From contig NZ_CP074149.1 in assembly GCF_019968765.1 (NCBI RefSeq), forward strand, positions 2,542,001-2,606,000: 64,000 bases of DNA, written 5' to 3'. A program made the translations under genes and the position numbers. Source of the stretch: Enterobacter sp. JBIWA008. Its GTDB lineage: Bacteria > Pseudomonadota > Gammaproteobacteria > Enterobacterales > Enterobacteriaceae. Positions 9,476 through 18,245 of this stretch are shown piece by piece. A model generated the notes under the pieces. That model had not been told where the DNA came from. It was given only the letters and a program-made list of their open reading frames with translations, and did not search any database. The first letter of the stretch is position 1. Every line of letters starts with the position of its first letter.

Positions 9476-10585
9476 ATGAAACTTAAATTAGTTGCAGTGG
9501 CAGTCACTTCCATGCTGGCAGCAGGCGTTGTTAACGCTGCCGAAATTTACAACAAAGACGGTAACAAGCTGGATCTGTACGGTAAAGTAACAGGTCTGCA
9601 CTATTTCTCTGATGACGCTGGCGCAGATGGTGATAAAACCTACATGCGTATCGGCTTCAAGGGCGAAACCCAGGTTAACGACCAGCTGTCCGGCTACGGC
9701 CAGTGGGAATACCAGATTCAGGGTAACAAAGACGAAGGCGACAACCAGTCCTGGACCCGTGTGGCGTTTGCAGGTCTGAAGTTTGCTGAAGCAGGCTCCT
9801 TTGATTACGGTCGTAACTACGGCGTAATTTACGACGTGACCTCCTGGACCGACGTTCTGCCAGAATTCGGCGGTGATACCTACGGTGCCGACAACTTCCT
9901 GCAGTCTCGTGCAAACGGCGTTGCGACCTACCGTAACCAGGACTTCTTTGGTCTGGTTGATGGCCTGAACTTTGCTCTGCAGTATCAGGGCAAAAACGGC
10001 AGCGTAAGCGGTGAAAACACCAGCGGTCGCAGCCTGCTGAATCAGAACGGCGACGGTTACGGCGCGTCCCTGACTTACGATCTGGGTGAAGGCTTCAGCG
10101 TGGGTGGCGCAATGTCCTCTTCACGTCGTACCGCTGACCAGAATGCCGCTGGCGTATACGGTGAAGGCGACCGTGCTGAAGTGTACAGCGGCGGTGTGAA
10201 ATACGACGCGAACAACATTTACCTTGCTGCGCAGTACTCTCAGACCTATAACGCAACCCGCTTCGGTACCTCTAACAACAAGCGTACCGACATTTACGGC
10301 TTTGCAAACAAGGCGCAAAACTTCGAAGTTGTGGCTCAGTATCAGTTCGACTTTGGCCTGCGTCCATCCATTGCTTACCTGCAGTCCAAAGGTAAAGACA
10401 TCGAAAACTTCGGCGACCAGGATCTGGTTAAATACATCGATGTTGGCACGACCTATTATTTTAACAAAAACATGTCCACCTACGTGGATTACAAAATCAA
10501 CCTGCTCGACGACAACCAGTTCACTCGCCAGGCAGGCATCGGTACCGACAACATCGTTGCGCTGGGTCTGACCTACCAGTTCTAA
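9476..10585 (+). CDS. General trimeric porin of the OmpC/OmpN/OmpD group
   Basis: This 369-residue precursor forms a 16-strand outer membrane diffusion channel. The signal peptide ends VVNA-AEIYN. The mature start [16 protein letters not shown], the eyelet-loop segment with [13 protein letters not shown] and the C-terminal phenylalanine in LGLTYQF are diagnostic of enterobacterial porins. Position next to yddG corresponds to E. coli ompN and Salmonella ompD. The loops (for example [25 protein letters not shown]) read closer to OmpC, so I do not commit to a symbol. A strong terminator follows. The likely regulator is OmpR, judged from the upstream motifs. Confidence 0.93.
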   Translation: MKLKLVAVAVTSMLAAGVVNAAEIYNKDGNKLDLYGKVTGLHYFSDDAGADGDKTYMRIGFKGETQVNDQLSGYGQWEYQIQGNKDEGDNQSWTRVAFAGLKFAEAGSFDYGRNYGVIYDVTSWTDVLPEFGGDTYGADNFLQSRANGVATYRNQDFFGLVDGLNFALQYQGKNGSVSGENTSGRSLLNQNGDGYGASLTYDLGEGFSVGGAMSSSRRTADQNAAGVYGEGDRAEVYSGGVKYDANNIYLAAQYSQTYNATRFGTSNNKRTDIYGFANKAQNFEVVAQYQFDFGLRPSIAYLQSKGKDIENFGDQDLVKYIDVGTTYYFNKNMSTYVDYKINLLDDNQFTRQAGIGTDNIVALGLTYQF

Positions 10586-10599
10586 ATCTTGTCTGTACA

Positions 10600-10630
10600 A
10601 AAGCCAGCTGAATAAGCTGGCTTTTTTTTA
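10600..10630 (+). terminator. Rho-independent terminator of the porin gene
   Basis: AAGCCAGC and GCTGGCTT form a perfect 8-base stem around TGAATAA and run into a T tract. It lies 15 bases after the porin stop. Confidence 0.9.
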
Positions 10631-10640
10631 TCTGTCACTT

Positions 10641-11585
10641 TTACCCGGCTGACGACTCCCCGCTCGCAGCCCGGCGCAGCCAGGTTTGGAGCAGCTTACC
10701 GTCCTCAGTCATCTCTGAATCTGAACGAACGCAGAGATAATAGTCGCGCCCGTCATCAATAGGTAAGTCAAATATCTTCACCAGCTCGCCGCTCTCAAGA
10801 TAGGGCGCAATCAGCGGCTCACGCATTAGCGCGCAGCCTAGCCCGGCCTGTACGCCCGCCAGCGTTAACAGCCCGTCTTCAAACAGGGGGCCGCTGCGCC
10901 GTAGAGATCGTTTTACCCCCTGCAACTGGAACCACTGCGGCCAGCTGGCACGCTCCTCATCATGCAGAAGCGGCATTTGCAGCAGTTGCTCAGGGGTGTC
11001 GATATGGCCATGCACGCGCAAAAACGCGCGGCTGCACACCGGCACCATCTGGCCGGAAATCAGCTTTTCGCTCTGATAGCCCGCCCACTGACCGTTACCA
11101 AAACGAATCGACATATCCGACGCATCGCTTAGGTAGTTACGATGGTTGGCATACACCACGTTGATCTCGGTCTGCGGATTGGCGCGCATAAAAGCAGGCA
11201 GACGCGGGATAAACCACCCCATGCCAAAGAGCGGGATCAGGCTGATGGTAACCTGACGCGTTTGCGCCTGCTCAGCCAGATGCTCCGTCGCCTGGCGCAG
11301 CACGTTAAACGCCGCGCGAATCGAGCGGTAATATTCACGTCCGTGCTGGCTCAGCGCCAGCCTGCGCCCCTGACGCTCCGTTAATGGCATTTGCAGATAC
11401 CCTTCGAGCACCTTGAGCTGATGACTGACCGCCGACGGAGAGATATCCAGCTCCTGCGCGGCCAGCGTGACGCTGCCCAGCCGGGCGATGGCCTCAAATG
11501 CCCGTACAGCCCGAAGCGGCGGATCGTTTGCCAGGCGACTGTCTGCATACGCAGACGAACCCGCTGATTGTTCTGTTTTATTCAT
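10641..11585 (-). CDS. LysR-family regulator (GcvA-like), divergent from the thiazoline/LIV operon
   Basis: This 314-residue regulator carries an N-terminal winged HTH (residues ~25-85, with LGSVTLAAQELDISPSAVSH) and a periplasmic-binding-like effector domain. The pattern PLRAVRAFEAIARLGS and LPAFMRANPQTEINV resembles the GcvA subgroup. The first ~22 residues precede the usual HTH start and may be a real extension or a start chosen too early. It is transcribed away from the ABC transporter operon, sharing a 128-base AT-rich region, which is typical of a LysR activator and its target. The ligand is unknown; the operon suggests a thiazoline or carbamoyl amino acid. Confidence 0.85.
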   Translation of the reverse strand: MNKTEQSAGSSAYADSRLANDPPLRAVRAFEAIARLGSVTLAAQELDISPSAVSHQLKVLEGYLQMPLTERQGRRLALSQHGREYYRSIRAAFNVLRQATEHLAEQAQTRQVTISLIPLFGMGWFIPRLPAFMRANPQTEINVVYANHRNYLSDASDMSIRFGNGQWAGYQSEKLISGQMVPVCSRAFLRVHGHIDTPEQLLQMPLLHDEERASWPQWFQLQGVKRSLRRSGPLFEDGLLTLAGVQAGLGCALMREPLIAPYLESGELVKIFDLPIDDGRDYYLCVRSDSEMTEDGKLLQTWLRRAASGESSAG

Positions 11586-11662
11586 ATGTTGATTTCTTTA
11601 GGCTTTTCACCCCAAAACAGGCATTAACTATTCTTATATAAATCATATATATAACACAATAT

Positions 11663-11682
11663 TTATTTATCATAAGAAATAA
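11663..11682. promoter_or_regulatory. Inverted repeat, candidate LysR box
   Basis: TTATTT and AAATAA are complementary arms 8 bases apart in the AT-rich region between the LysR gene and the LivH-like gene. Spacing fits a T-N11-A type LysR site, but such palindromes arise easily in AT-rich DNA. Confidence 0.3.
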
Positions 11683-11755
11683 TAGATGTGTATTTTACAA
11701 TTTAATTCATTTATTGGATGGTAGCCGCAGAACGAGCACTTTGCGGGTACAAACG

Positions 11756-12706
11756 TTGGATACACTCATACAACAACTGATCAACGGTGTGATGCTGGGA
11801 AGCATTTACGCGCTGATCGCGCTGGGCTATACCATGGTGTATGGCATCTTGCGCATTATTAACTTTGCTCACGGCGATATTTTGATGGTCGGCGCGCTCA
11901 CCACGCTCTCCGTCATTAACGCCCTGAATTCCACCTTCCCGCACATGCCGCTGCTGTTGCAGCTCGGCGTTGCCCTGGCGGTTGCCATGGCCGTTTGCGC
12001 CCTGCTGGCCATGGCCGTTGAGCGCTTTGCCTACCGCCGACTGCGCAACGCCCCGCGCCTGGCACCGCTGATCTCGGGTATCGGCGTCTCGGTCCTGCTG
12101 CAAACCGTAGCGATGATTATCTGGACGCGCAACCCGCTGATGTTCCCGCAGATCCTGCCCATGGACCCGATCGCCGTGACATCGGGAAGCGAACTGCATC
12201 CCCCTGCCATTGTGACCGTCACCGGCATTGTTACCGTGGTGCTGGCGCTTGCGGTGATGACGGGGCTGTGGCTGCTGGTGGAATACACCCGCCTGGGCCG
12301 CGGCATGCGCGCCGTGGCGGAAAACCCGCGCGTTGCCGCGCTGATGGGGGTTAACCCCAATGCCATTATTGCCCTGACGTTCGCCATTGGCGGCGTATTT
12401 GCCGCGCTGGCAGGCGTCATGATGGCAAGCAACTACGGCAACGCCAGCTTCTCGATGGGCTTTTTACCCGGCATTAAAGCCTTTACCGCCGCCGTGCTGG
12501 GGGGCATTGGTAACATCCGTGGCGCCATGATTGGCGGGATCCTGCTCGGCATTATCGAAGCGCTTGGCGCAGGTTACCTGGGTGAACTGACCCACGGCGT
12601 CTTCGGCAGCAACTATCAGGACGTCTTTGCCTTCATGGTGCTGATTCTGGTGCTGGTCTTCCGTCCGGCGGGCCTGCTGGGCGAGCGCGTGGCAAACAGA
12701 GCGTAA
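11756..12706 (+). CDS. LivH-type ABC transporter permease
   Basis: This is an inner membrane permease of the branched-chain amino acid (HAAT) ABC family, with eight or so hydrophobic segments and the hallmark GYTMVYGILRIINFAHGD near the N-terminus. No ATG opens the frame. TTG at 11756 gives MDTLIQQLINGVMLGS, the usual LivH start; TTG at 11714 or 11741 would add a polar extension. No strong ribosome site supports any of them. It is the first gene of a seven-gene operon (permeases, two ATPases, binding protein, two hydrolases). Genomic context suggests the substrate is not leucine but a cyclic sulfur or carbamoyl compound. Confidence 0.85.
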   Translation: MDTLIQQLINGVMLGSIYALIALGYTMVYGILRIINFAHGDILMVGALTTLSVINALNSTFPHMPLLLQLGVALAVAMAVCALLAMAVERFAYRRLRNAPRLAPLISGIGVSVLLQTVAMIIWTRNPLMFPQILPMDPIAVTSGSELHPPAIVTVTGIVTVVLALAVMTGLWLLVEYTRLGRGMRAVAENPRVAALMGVNPNAIIALTFAIGGVFAALAGVMMASNYGNASFSMGFLPGIKAFTAAVLGGIGNIRGAMIGGILLGIIEALGAGYLGELTHGVFGSNYQDVFAFMVLILVLVFRPAGLLGERVANRA

Positions 12707-12714
12707 GGGACACT

Positions 12715-13821
12715 ATGACAACTCTTCAACTCCAGACTCCGGCGTCGACGCGCAAGTTCTGGTCCGGCATGACATTATTCTGCCTCGCGCTGCTGGTTGC
12801 CCCCGTGGTAGCCACGCAGCTTGGCGGCAACTACTGGGTGCGCGTCATCGACTTCGCGCTGCTCTACATCATGTTGGCGCTGGGGCTCAATATTGTGGTC
12901 GGCTATACCGGCCTGCTGGACATGGGCTTTATCGCCTTTTATGCGGTCGGCGCCTACCTCGCTGCGCTGATGGCCTCGCCGCACCTGCTGGAGGTATTTC
13001 CGATACTCGGCGTCTGGTTCCCGGACGGGCTGCACACGTCATATCTGCTGATTATTCCGCTGGCGGCGCTCGTCGCTGCGGTGTGCGGCATTTTACTGGG
13101 TGCTCCCACGCTGAAGCTGCGCGGGGACTACCTGGCGATAGTGACCCTCGGCTTTGGCGAAATCATCCGCATCCTGATGCGCAACCTCGACCGTCCGGTG
13201 AACATCACCAACGGTGCAAAGGGCATTACCGGGGTAGATACGCTGAATCTGTTCGGCCTGAAGTTCAGCGGCGTATATCACTGGTTTGGTTTTAAAGTTC
13301 CCGCCCTGTGGCTGTGGTACTACCTGCTGATGCTGGTGATTGTGGCGATTATTTTTATCTGTCTGCGCCTGCAGCATTCCCGTATTGGTCGCGCCTGGCA
13401 CGCCATCCGTGAAGATGAGGATGTGGCCCGCGCGATGGGCATCAACGTGCGTAACTATAAGCTGCTGGCCTTTGCGATGGGTGCCTCCTTTGGCGGCGTG
13501 GCGGGCGCCCTGTTCGGCGCGTTCCAGGGCTTTGTTTCCCCGGAATCCTTCACGTTACAGGAATCCATTGCCGTACTGGCGATGGTGGTGCTGGGCGGCA
13601 TGGGGCACATTCCGGGCGTGATCCTCGGCGCGATACTGCTTACCGCCCTGCCGGAACTGCTGCGCAGCCAGGCAGCGCCGGTTCAGCAGGCGCTGTTCGG
13701 TACGGTGCTGATTGACCCGGAAGTGCTGCGCCAGCTGTTCTACGGCCTGGCGCTGGTGCTGGTGATGCTGGTGCGTCCTTCCGGCATCTGGCCGGTACGC
13801 CACAAGGAGGTGAAAGCATGA
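12715..13821 (+). CDS. LivM-type ABC transporter permease
   Basis: This 368-residue membrane protein pairs with the LivH-like permease. The family signature LALGLNIVVGYTGLLDMGF occurs near residue 55, and the cytoplasmic coupling segment SRIGRAWHAIREDEDVARAMGIN near 225. A GGGA ribosome site lies 7 bases before the ATG. The stop overlaps the start of the next ATPase gene (ATGA), so translation is coupled. Confidence 0.88.
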   Translation: MTTLQLQTPASTRKFWSGMTLFCLALLVAPVVATQLGGNYWVRVIDFALLYIMLALGLNIVVGYTGLLDMGFIAFYAVGAYLAALMASPHLLEVFPILGVWFPDGLHTSYLLIIPLAALVAAVCGILLGAPTLKLRGDYLAIVTLGFGEIIRILMRNLDRPVNITNGAKGITGVDTLNLFGLKFSGVYHWFGFKVPALWLWYYLLMLVIVAIIFICLRLQHSRIGRAWHAIREDEDVARAMGINVRNYKLLAFAMGASFGGVAGALFGAFQGFVSPESFTLQESIAVLAMVVLGGMGHIPGVILGAILLTALPELLRSQAAPVQQALFGTVLIDPEVLRQLFYGLALVLVMLVRPSGIWPVRHKEVKA

Positions 13822-14585
13822 GCCTGTTAAGCGTACGCAACATGTCCAAACGCTTCGGCGGCCTTACCGCCGTGGATGACGTTTCGATTACCGTGAACAG
13901 AGGCGAGATCTACGGGCTGATCGGCCCCAACGGCGCGGGAAAAACCACCTGCTTTAACCTGATCACCGGGCTTTATCCGGCGGACAGCGGCGAGTTTTCG
14001 ATTGCCGATAAGCCCTATTTTCCAAAGCACATTGAGAAAGTCACCGCCGCCGGGATTGCGCGCACCTTCCAGAATGTACGCCTCTTCAACGACATGTCGG
14101 TGCTGGAAAACGTGATGGTGGGCCGCCACGTGCGCACCCGTAACGGCCTGTGGGCAGCGCTGAGCCGCCACAAAGGCGCTCGCGCGGAAGAGAAGCAGAC
14201 CCGGGAACAGGCCTGGCACTGGCTGGAGTACACCGGCATAGCGAAGTTCGCCCACTACCGCGCCTGCGATCTGCCGTATGGCCATCAGCGACGTCTGGAG
14301 ATTGCTCGCGCGCTGGCAACGGATCCGCTCCTGCTGGCGCTGGACGAACCCGCCGCCGGGATGAACGCAGCGGAAAAAGTGGCGCTCGGCGAGCTGCTTA
14401 TCCGCCTGCGCGATGACGGCAAAACCCTGCTGATGATTGAACATGACGTCAAGCTGGTGATGGGCATCTGCGATCGCCTGACGGTACTTGATTACGGCAA
14501 AACGCTCGCCAGCGGCGCGCCGGAGAACGTGCGTCGTGACCCGGCAGTGATCGCCGCCTGGCTTGGAGGCAACGCCCATGTCTGA
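13818..14585 (+). CDS. LivG-type ABC transporter ATPase
   Basis: This 255-residue ATPase has Walker A GPNGAGKTT near residue 36, the LivG-type signature LPYGHQRRLEIARAL and Walker B LLALDEPAAGMN. It energises the importer together with the LivF-like ATPase downstream. It overlaps both neighbours by short start/stop overlaps, and an AAGGAGG site precedes its start. Confidence 0.9.
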   Translation: MSLLSVRNMSKRFGGLTAVDDVSITVNRGEIYGLIGPNGAGKTTCFNLITGLYPADSGEFSIADKPYFPKHIEKVTAAGIARTFQNVRLFNDMSVLENVMVGRHVRTRNGLWAALSRHKGARAEEKQTREQAWHWLEYTGIAKFAHYRACDLPYGHQRRLEIARALATDPLLLALDEPAAGMNAAEKVALGELLIRLRDDGKTLLMIEHDVKLVMGICDRLTVLDYGKTLASGAPENVRRDPAVIAAWLGGNAHV

Positions 14586-15297
14586 ATTACTGAAGGTGGA
14601 ACGTCTGGACGTGCATTACGGCGGTATTCAGGCCGTACGCGATGTCTCTTTTACCCTGCACGAGGGCGAGCAGGCTACGCTGATCGGCGCTAACGGCGCG
14701 GGAAAAAGCTCCACCGTGCGCGCTATTACCGGGCTGGAAAACTTTAGCGGCCGTATTGAATTCAACGGTAAAGCGGTGCGTAAGCACACGCCCGAAACCC
14801 TGCTCCGTGACGGACTGGTAATGGTCCCGGAGGGCCGGGGGATCTTCTCCCGAATGACGGTGCTGGAGAACCTGCAGATGGGCGCCTGGCTCAGGCGCGA
14901 CACTGTCACCATCAGGCAGGAGATGAATGACATTTTTGAACGCTTCCCGCGCCTGGGAGAACGCCAGCATCAGCTCGCCGGCCTGCTTTCCGGCGGAGAA
15001 CAACAGCTGCTGGCCCTTAACCGCGCCCTGCTGAGCCGCCCGCGCCTGCTGATCCTCGACGAACCCTCGATGGGCCTCGCCCCGAAGATGGTAGAAAACA
15101 TTTTTGCCGTCATTGCTGGCCTGCGCGAGCGCGGCGTTGCCCTGCTGCTCATCGAACAAAACGCCCGTCTCGCGCTGGAAGTGACCGACAGCGCGTGGGT
15201 GATGGACAGCGGCAGCATCGTCCATCATGGCGAATCGAAAGCGCTGCTCAATGACGACCGGATTGCACAGATTTATTTGGGCGAAATGCCCGTTTAA
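14578..15297 (+). CDS. LivF-type ABC transporter ATPase
   Basis: This 239-residue ATPase has Walker A GANGAGKSS, signature LSGGEQQLLAL and Walker B LLILDEPSMGLAP. I place the start at 14578, overlapping the previous stop by 8 bases with GGAGG upstream; an in-frame ATG 15 bases earlier is less well placed. It completes the nucleotide-binding pair of the importer. Confidence 0.9.
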   Translation: MSELLKVERLDVHYGGIQAVRDVSFTLHEGEQATLIGANGAGKSSTVRAITGLENFSGRIEFNGKAVRKHTPETLLRDGLVMVPEGRGIFSRMTVLENLQMGAWLRRDTVTIRQEMNDIFERFPRLGERQHQLAGLLSGGEQQLLALNRALLSRPRLLILDEPSMGLAPKMVENIFAVIAGLRERGVALLLIEQNARLALEVTDSAWVMDSGSIVHHGESKALLNDDRIAQIYLGEMPV

Positions 15298-15325
15298 CCA
15301 CACCAGCCAACATCAGGGAAATACA

Positions 15326-16483
15326 ATGAAAACAGTAAAAATCAGTGCGCTCAGCGCCGCTATTCTGCTCAGTAGTGTTGCCACTACCGGTGCATGGGCC
15401 GCCGACGGTGAAACCGTGGTTATCGGTCTGGCAGGCCCGCTCACCGGCCCGTCCGCCCGTATCGGTAAAGATCTGGAGAACGGCGCGCAGCTGGCAATTG
15501 ACGACATTAACAAGCAGCACCCGACCATCGGCGGCAAAGCGGTGACCTTCAAACTGCAGTCCGAAGACGATCAGTCCGACCCGCGGACAGCCGTGGCCGT
15601 TGCGCAGCGTCTGGTGGATAGCGGCGTGGCGGGCGTGGTTGGGCACTGGAACACCGGTACCAGTATTCCTGCGGCCCGCGTTTATCACGATGCGGGTATT
15701 GCCCAGGTGGCACCGGTCGCGACCGGACACGCCTATACCAAACAGGGTTTTGACACCAGCTTCCGCGTGATGGGCCACGACGACGACGGCGGCCAGTTTG
15801 CCGGTCAGTACGCGGTCAATACGCTGAAAGCGAAACGCATTGCGGTGATCGACGACCGTACCGCCTTCGGCCAGGGGCTGGCGGACGAATTTATCAAATC
15901 GCTGGAAGCTCAGGGCGTGAAGATTGTCGATCGTCAGTACGTGGATGACAAAACGGTAGACTTCAGCGCCGTGCTGACCGCTATTCGCAGTAAAAATGCC
16001 GATCTGATCTTCTTCGGCGGCGTAGACAGCCAGGCCGCACCGCTGGCGCGCCGCATTAAACAGCTCGGCATGAACGCCACGCTGATGGGCGCAGGCGGGT
16101 TTGTCAGCCAGACGTTCCTGCAGCTGGCGCAGAAAGAAGGTGAAGGCGTTGTCGCCCTGGAGCCTGGCCTGCCGGTTGACCAGATGCCGGGCGGTAAAGC
16201 GTTCGAGCAGGCGTATCAGTCGCGCTACCACACGCATATTGAGCTGCACGCGCCGTTCGCCTATGACGCTACCCGCGTGCTGGTCGCGGCCATGGAAAAA
16301 GCCGACTCCGTCGATCCGTCGGAGTATCTGCCTGCCCTTCGCGCCATCAGCTACTCAGGCGTGACCGGACAGATCGCGTTTGATAAAGAAGGCAACCTCA
16401 AATCGCCGTCGTTCACCGTCTATAAGGTTGTCGACGGCAAATGGCAGCCGCAGACCGTGCTGGGCGGCGCAACAGCGAAGTAA
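15326..16483 (+). CDS. Periplasmic binding protein of the LIV-type importer
   Basis: This 385-residue LivJ/LivK-family receptor has a Sec signal ending AWA-ADGET. The mature protein starts with VVIGLAGPLTGPSARIGKDL, the family hallmark, and later has VVGHWNTGTSIPAARVYHDAG, a ligand-contact loop. The start at 15326 follows CAGGGAAA and opens directly with the signal peptide. It decides the ligand of the importer. The neighbouring hydrolases suggest 2-aminothiazoline-4-carboxylate, a hydantoin or an N-carbamoyl amino acid, but the sequence cannot settle this. Confidence 0.9.
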   Translation: MKTVKISALSAAILLSSVATTGAWAADGETVVIGLAGPLTGPSARIGKDLENGAQLAIDDINKQHPTIGGKAVTFKLQSEDDQSDPRTAVAVAQRLVDSGVAGVVGHWNTGTSIPAARVYHDAGIAQVAPVATGHAYTKQGFDTSFRVMGHDDDGGQFAGQYAVNTLKAKRIAVIDDRTAFGQGLADEFIKSLEAQGVKIVDRQYVDDKTVDFSAVLTAIRSKNADLIFFGGVDSQAAPLARRIKQLGMNATLMGAGGFVSQTFLQLAQKEGEGVVALEPGLPVDQMPGGKAFEQAYQSRYHTHIELHAPFAYDATRVLVAAMEKADSVDPSEYLPALRAISYSGVTGQIAFDKEGNLKSPSFTVYKVVDGKWQPQTVLGGATAK

Positions 16484-16500
16484 CGCAGCGAGGCAATGTG

Positions 16501-16983
16501 ATGAGTGATAATAACGAGCTGGGCATTCTCGCCCGCCGCAAAATTGAAGCCGAAATTATTAAGCCAATTTATGAAATCCTGGTGCGCGAGATAGGGAAAA
16601 CCCGCGCCCAGGCGGTCATTGGCGAGGCTATTGAGCAGGCCGCCATTGACGCGGGCAAAGCCTTTGCCAGCAAAGAGCCTGACGGCGCGGACGTAAAGAG
16701 TTTTATCGCCCTGCAGTATCTGTGGGAGAAAGATAACGCCCTGGACGTGAAGGTGATCGACGCCGACGACCAGCAGTACAACTACAACGTCACCCGCTGC
16801 CGCTACGCGGAGATGTATCACGAAATGGGGCTGGGCGAGATTGGTCATCTGCTCTCCTGCGCGCGCGATGAAAAATTCATCGTTGGCTATGCGCCGGACG
16901 TGAAGCTGACCCGCACCACCACCATCATGCAGGGCGGTTCGTGCTGTGATTTCCGTTACCGCAGCAGTAAGGACAAGACATGA
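16501..16983 (+). CDS. L-2-amino-thiazoline-4-carboxylic acid hydrolase family protein
   Basis: This is a 160-residue cytoplasmic protein. The strings TRCRYAEMYHEMGLGEIGHLLSC, YAPDVKLTRTTTIMQGG and CCDFRYR are the pattern of the ATC hydrolase family (AtcB of Pseudomonas), which opens the thiazoline ring to give N- or S-carbamoyl-L-cysteine. Cysteines in TRCRY, LLSCARD and GGSCCDF are candidate catalytic or structural residues. The start at 16501 gives MSDNNELGIL; an earlier in-frame ATG would overlap the binding protein gene. Its stop overlaps the start of the amidohydrolase gene, supporting a joint pathway. Confidence 0.8.
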   Translation: MSDNNELGILARRKIEAEIIKPIYEILVREIGKTRAQAVIGEAIEQAAIDAGKAFASKEPDGADVKSFIALQYLWEKDNALDVKVIDADDQQYNYNVTRCRYAEMYHEMGLGEIGHLLSCARDEKFIVGYAPDVKLTRTTTIMQGGSCCDFRYRSSKDKT

Positions 16984-18206
16984 TACGCATCAACGCCGAA
17001 CGGCTGTGGTCAACGCTTGAGATAATGGCGCAGATCGGCGGCACGCCCGCCGGTGGCGTGACCCGCCTGGCACTGAGCGAGGAAGATCGTATCGCGCGTA
17101 ACCTGCTGCGCGACTGGGCGCTGGACGCAGGTTTTACCTGCGACGTTGACAGCATGGGCAATATGTTTATCCGTCGCGCGGGGAAAAACCCGCAGCTTGC
17201 CCCGGTCATGACGGGTTCACATGTCGATACCCAGCCGCTGGGCGGTAACTACGACGGGGTTTACGGCGTGCTGGCCGGGCTGGAACTGCTGCGTACCCTC
17301 AATGACCATCACGTTGAGACGGAGCGTGACGTTGTGCTGGTTAACTGGACCAACGAAGAAGGCGCGCGCTTCGCGCCAGCCATGCTCTCTTCAGGGGTCT
17401 GGACTGGGCAGTTTAGCGAAGCCTACGCACTTGCCCGCGCGGATAACGATGGCATCACCGTGGGTGAAGCGCTGGATAATATCGGCTACCGGGGTGAAGC
17501 CCCTGCCCGCGCGTTTCCCGTTCACGCCTGCTACGAACTGCACATCGAACAGGGCCCGATCCTGGAGGATGAAGCCATCGACATCGGGTTAGTCCGCGCG
17601 GCAATGGGCCAGCGCTGGTTTACCCTGACGCTGGACGGATTCGCCGCCCACGCGGGCACGACGCCGATGCACAGCCGCCGCGACGCGCTGACCGCCTTTG
17701 CTGAGCTGGCGCTGAAGGTGGAAGAGATTGGCTATCGGCACGCGCCGGACGGACGCGCGACGATCGGTATGGCGAAGGTTACGCCAAACTCGCGCAACGT
17801 CGTGCCGTCTCGCGTGGAATGCAGCGTTGAGTTTCGCCATCCGGCGCAGCAGGCTCTGGAAACCATGGAAGCGGCGCTGCATAAGGTGGCTGAAAGCCTG
17901 ACCCTGCGCGGCGTCACTGCTGCCGTTGAGCGCATTTTTGACTACGCGCCCATTGCGTTTAACGCCGAATGCCTGGCTCGTTCGGAGAAGGCCGTAGCGG
18001 AACTGGGCTATTCGTCGAAACCGATGGTCTCCGGTGCAGGACACGACGCCTGTTATGTCAGCAAAATTGCGCCCGCCAGCATGATCTTTATCCCCTGCGT
18101 GAAAGGTATCAGCCATAACGAAGCGGAAAGGATCCTGCCAGAGTGGTCGGAGAAAGGGGCGAATGTGTTATTGCATAGCGTCCTGTCTGCGGCCCTTGAG
18201 AGATAG
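16980..18206 (+). CDS. Zn-dependent N-carbamoyl-L-amino acid hydrolase (M20/hydantoinase-carbamoylase family)
   Basis: This 408-residue enzyme hydrolyses N-carbamoyl amino acids or allantoate-like ureides. Metal ligands are visible as His81 in TGSHVDTQPLGG, Asp92 in YDGVYG, Glu127 in TNEEGARF and a later histidine in ELHIEQGP. The dimerisation-domain motif FAAHAGTTPM is also present. It follows the ATC hydrolase with a 4-base overlap. In Pseudomonas the equivalent AtcC converts N-carbamoyl-L-cysteine to L-cysteine. Here the two enzymes plus the importer form a plausible uptake-to-cysteine route, with carbamoyl groups leaving as CO2 and ammonia. Confidence 0.85.
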   Translation: MIRINAERLWSTLEIMAQIGGTPAGGVTRLALSEEDRIARNLLRDWALDAGFTCDVDSMGNMFIRRAGKNPQLAPVMTGSHVDTQPLGGNYDGVYGVLAGLELLRTLNDHHVETERDVVLVNWTNEEGARFAPAMLSSGVWTGQFSEAYALARADNDGITVGEALDNIGYRGEAPARAFPVHACYELHIEQGPILEDEAIDIGLVRAAMGQRWFTLTLDGFAAHAGTTPMHSRRDALTAFAELALKVEEIGYRHAPDGRATIGMAKVTPNSRNVVPSRVECSVEFRHPAQQALETMEAALHKVAESLTLRGVTAAVERIFDYAPIAFNAECLARSEKAVAELGYSSKPMVSGAGHDACYVSKIAPASMIFIPCVKGISHNEAERILPEWSEKGANVLLHSVLSAALER

Positions 18207-18212
18207 AACGGT

Positions 18213-18239
18213 GCGAAAGCAGAGGAGATCTGCTTTCGC
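18213..18239. terminator. Perfect hairpin between convergent genes
   Basis: GCGAAAGCAGA and TCTGCTTTCGC form an 11-base perfect stem around a 5-base loop. There is no T tract on either side, so it may stop transcription weakly or protect the 3' end of the amidohydrolase transcript. Confidence 0.5.
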
Positions 18240-18245
18240 CAGCGT

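Noticed and set aside
15248..16249. 333-codon minus-strand open frame opposite the LIV receptor
   Set aside because: Composition and position are those of an antisense shadow, and the plus strand has a clear receptor with signal peptide.
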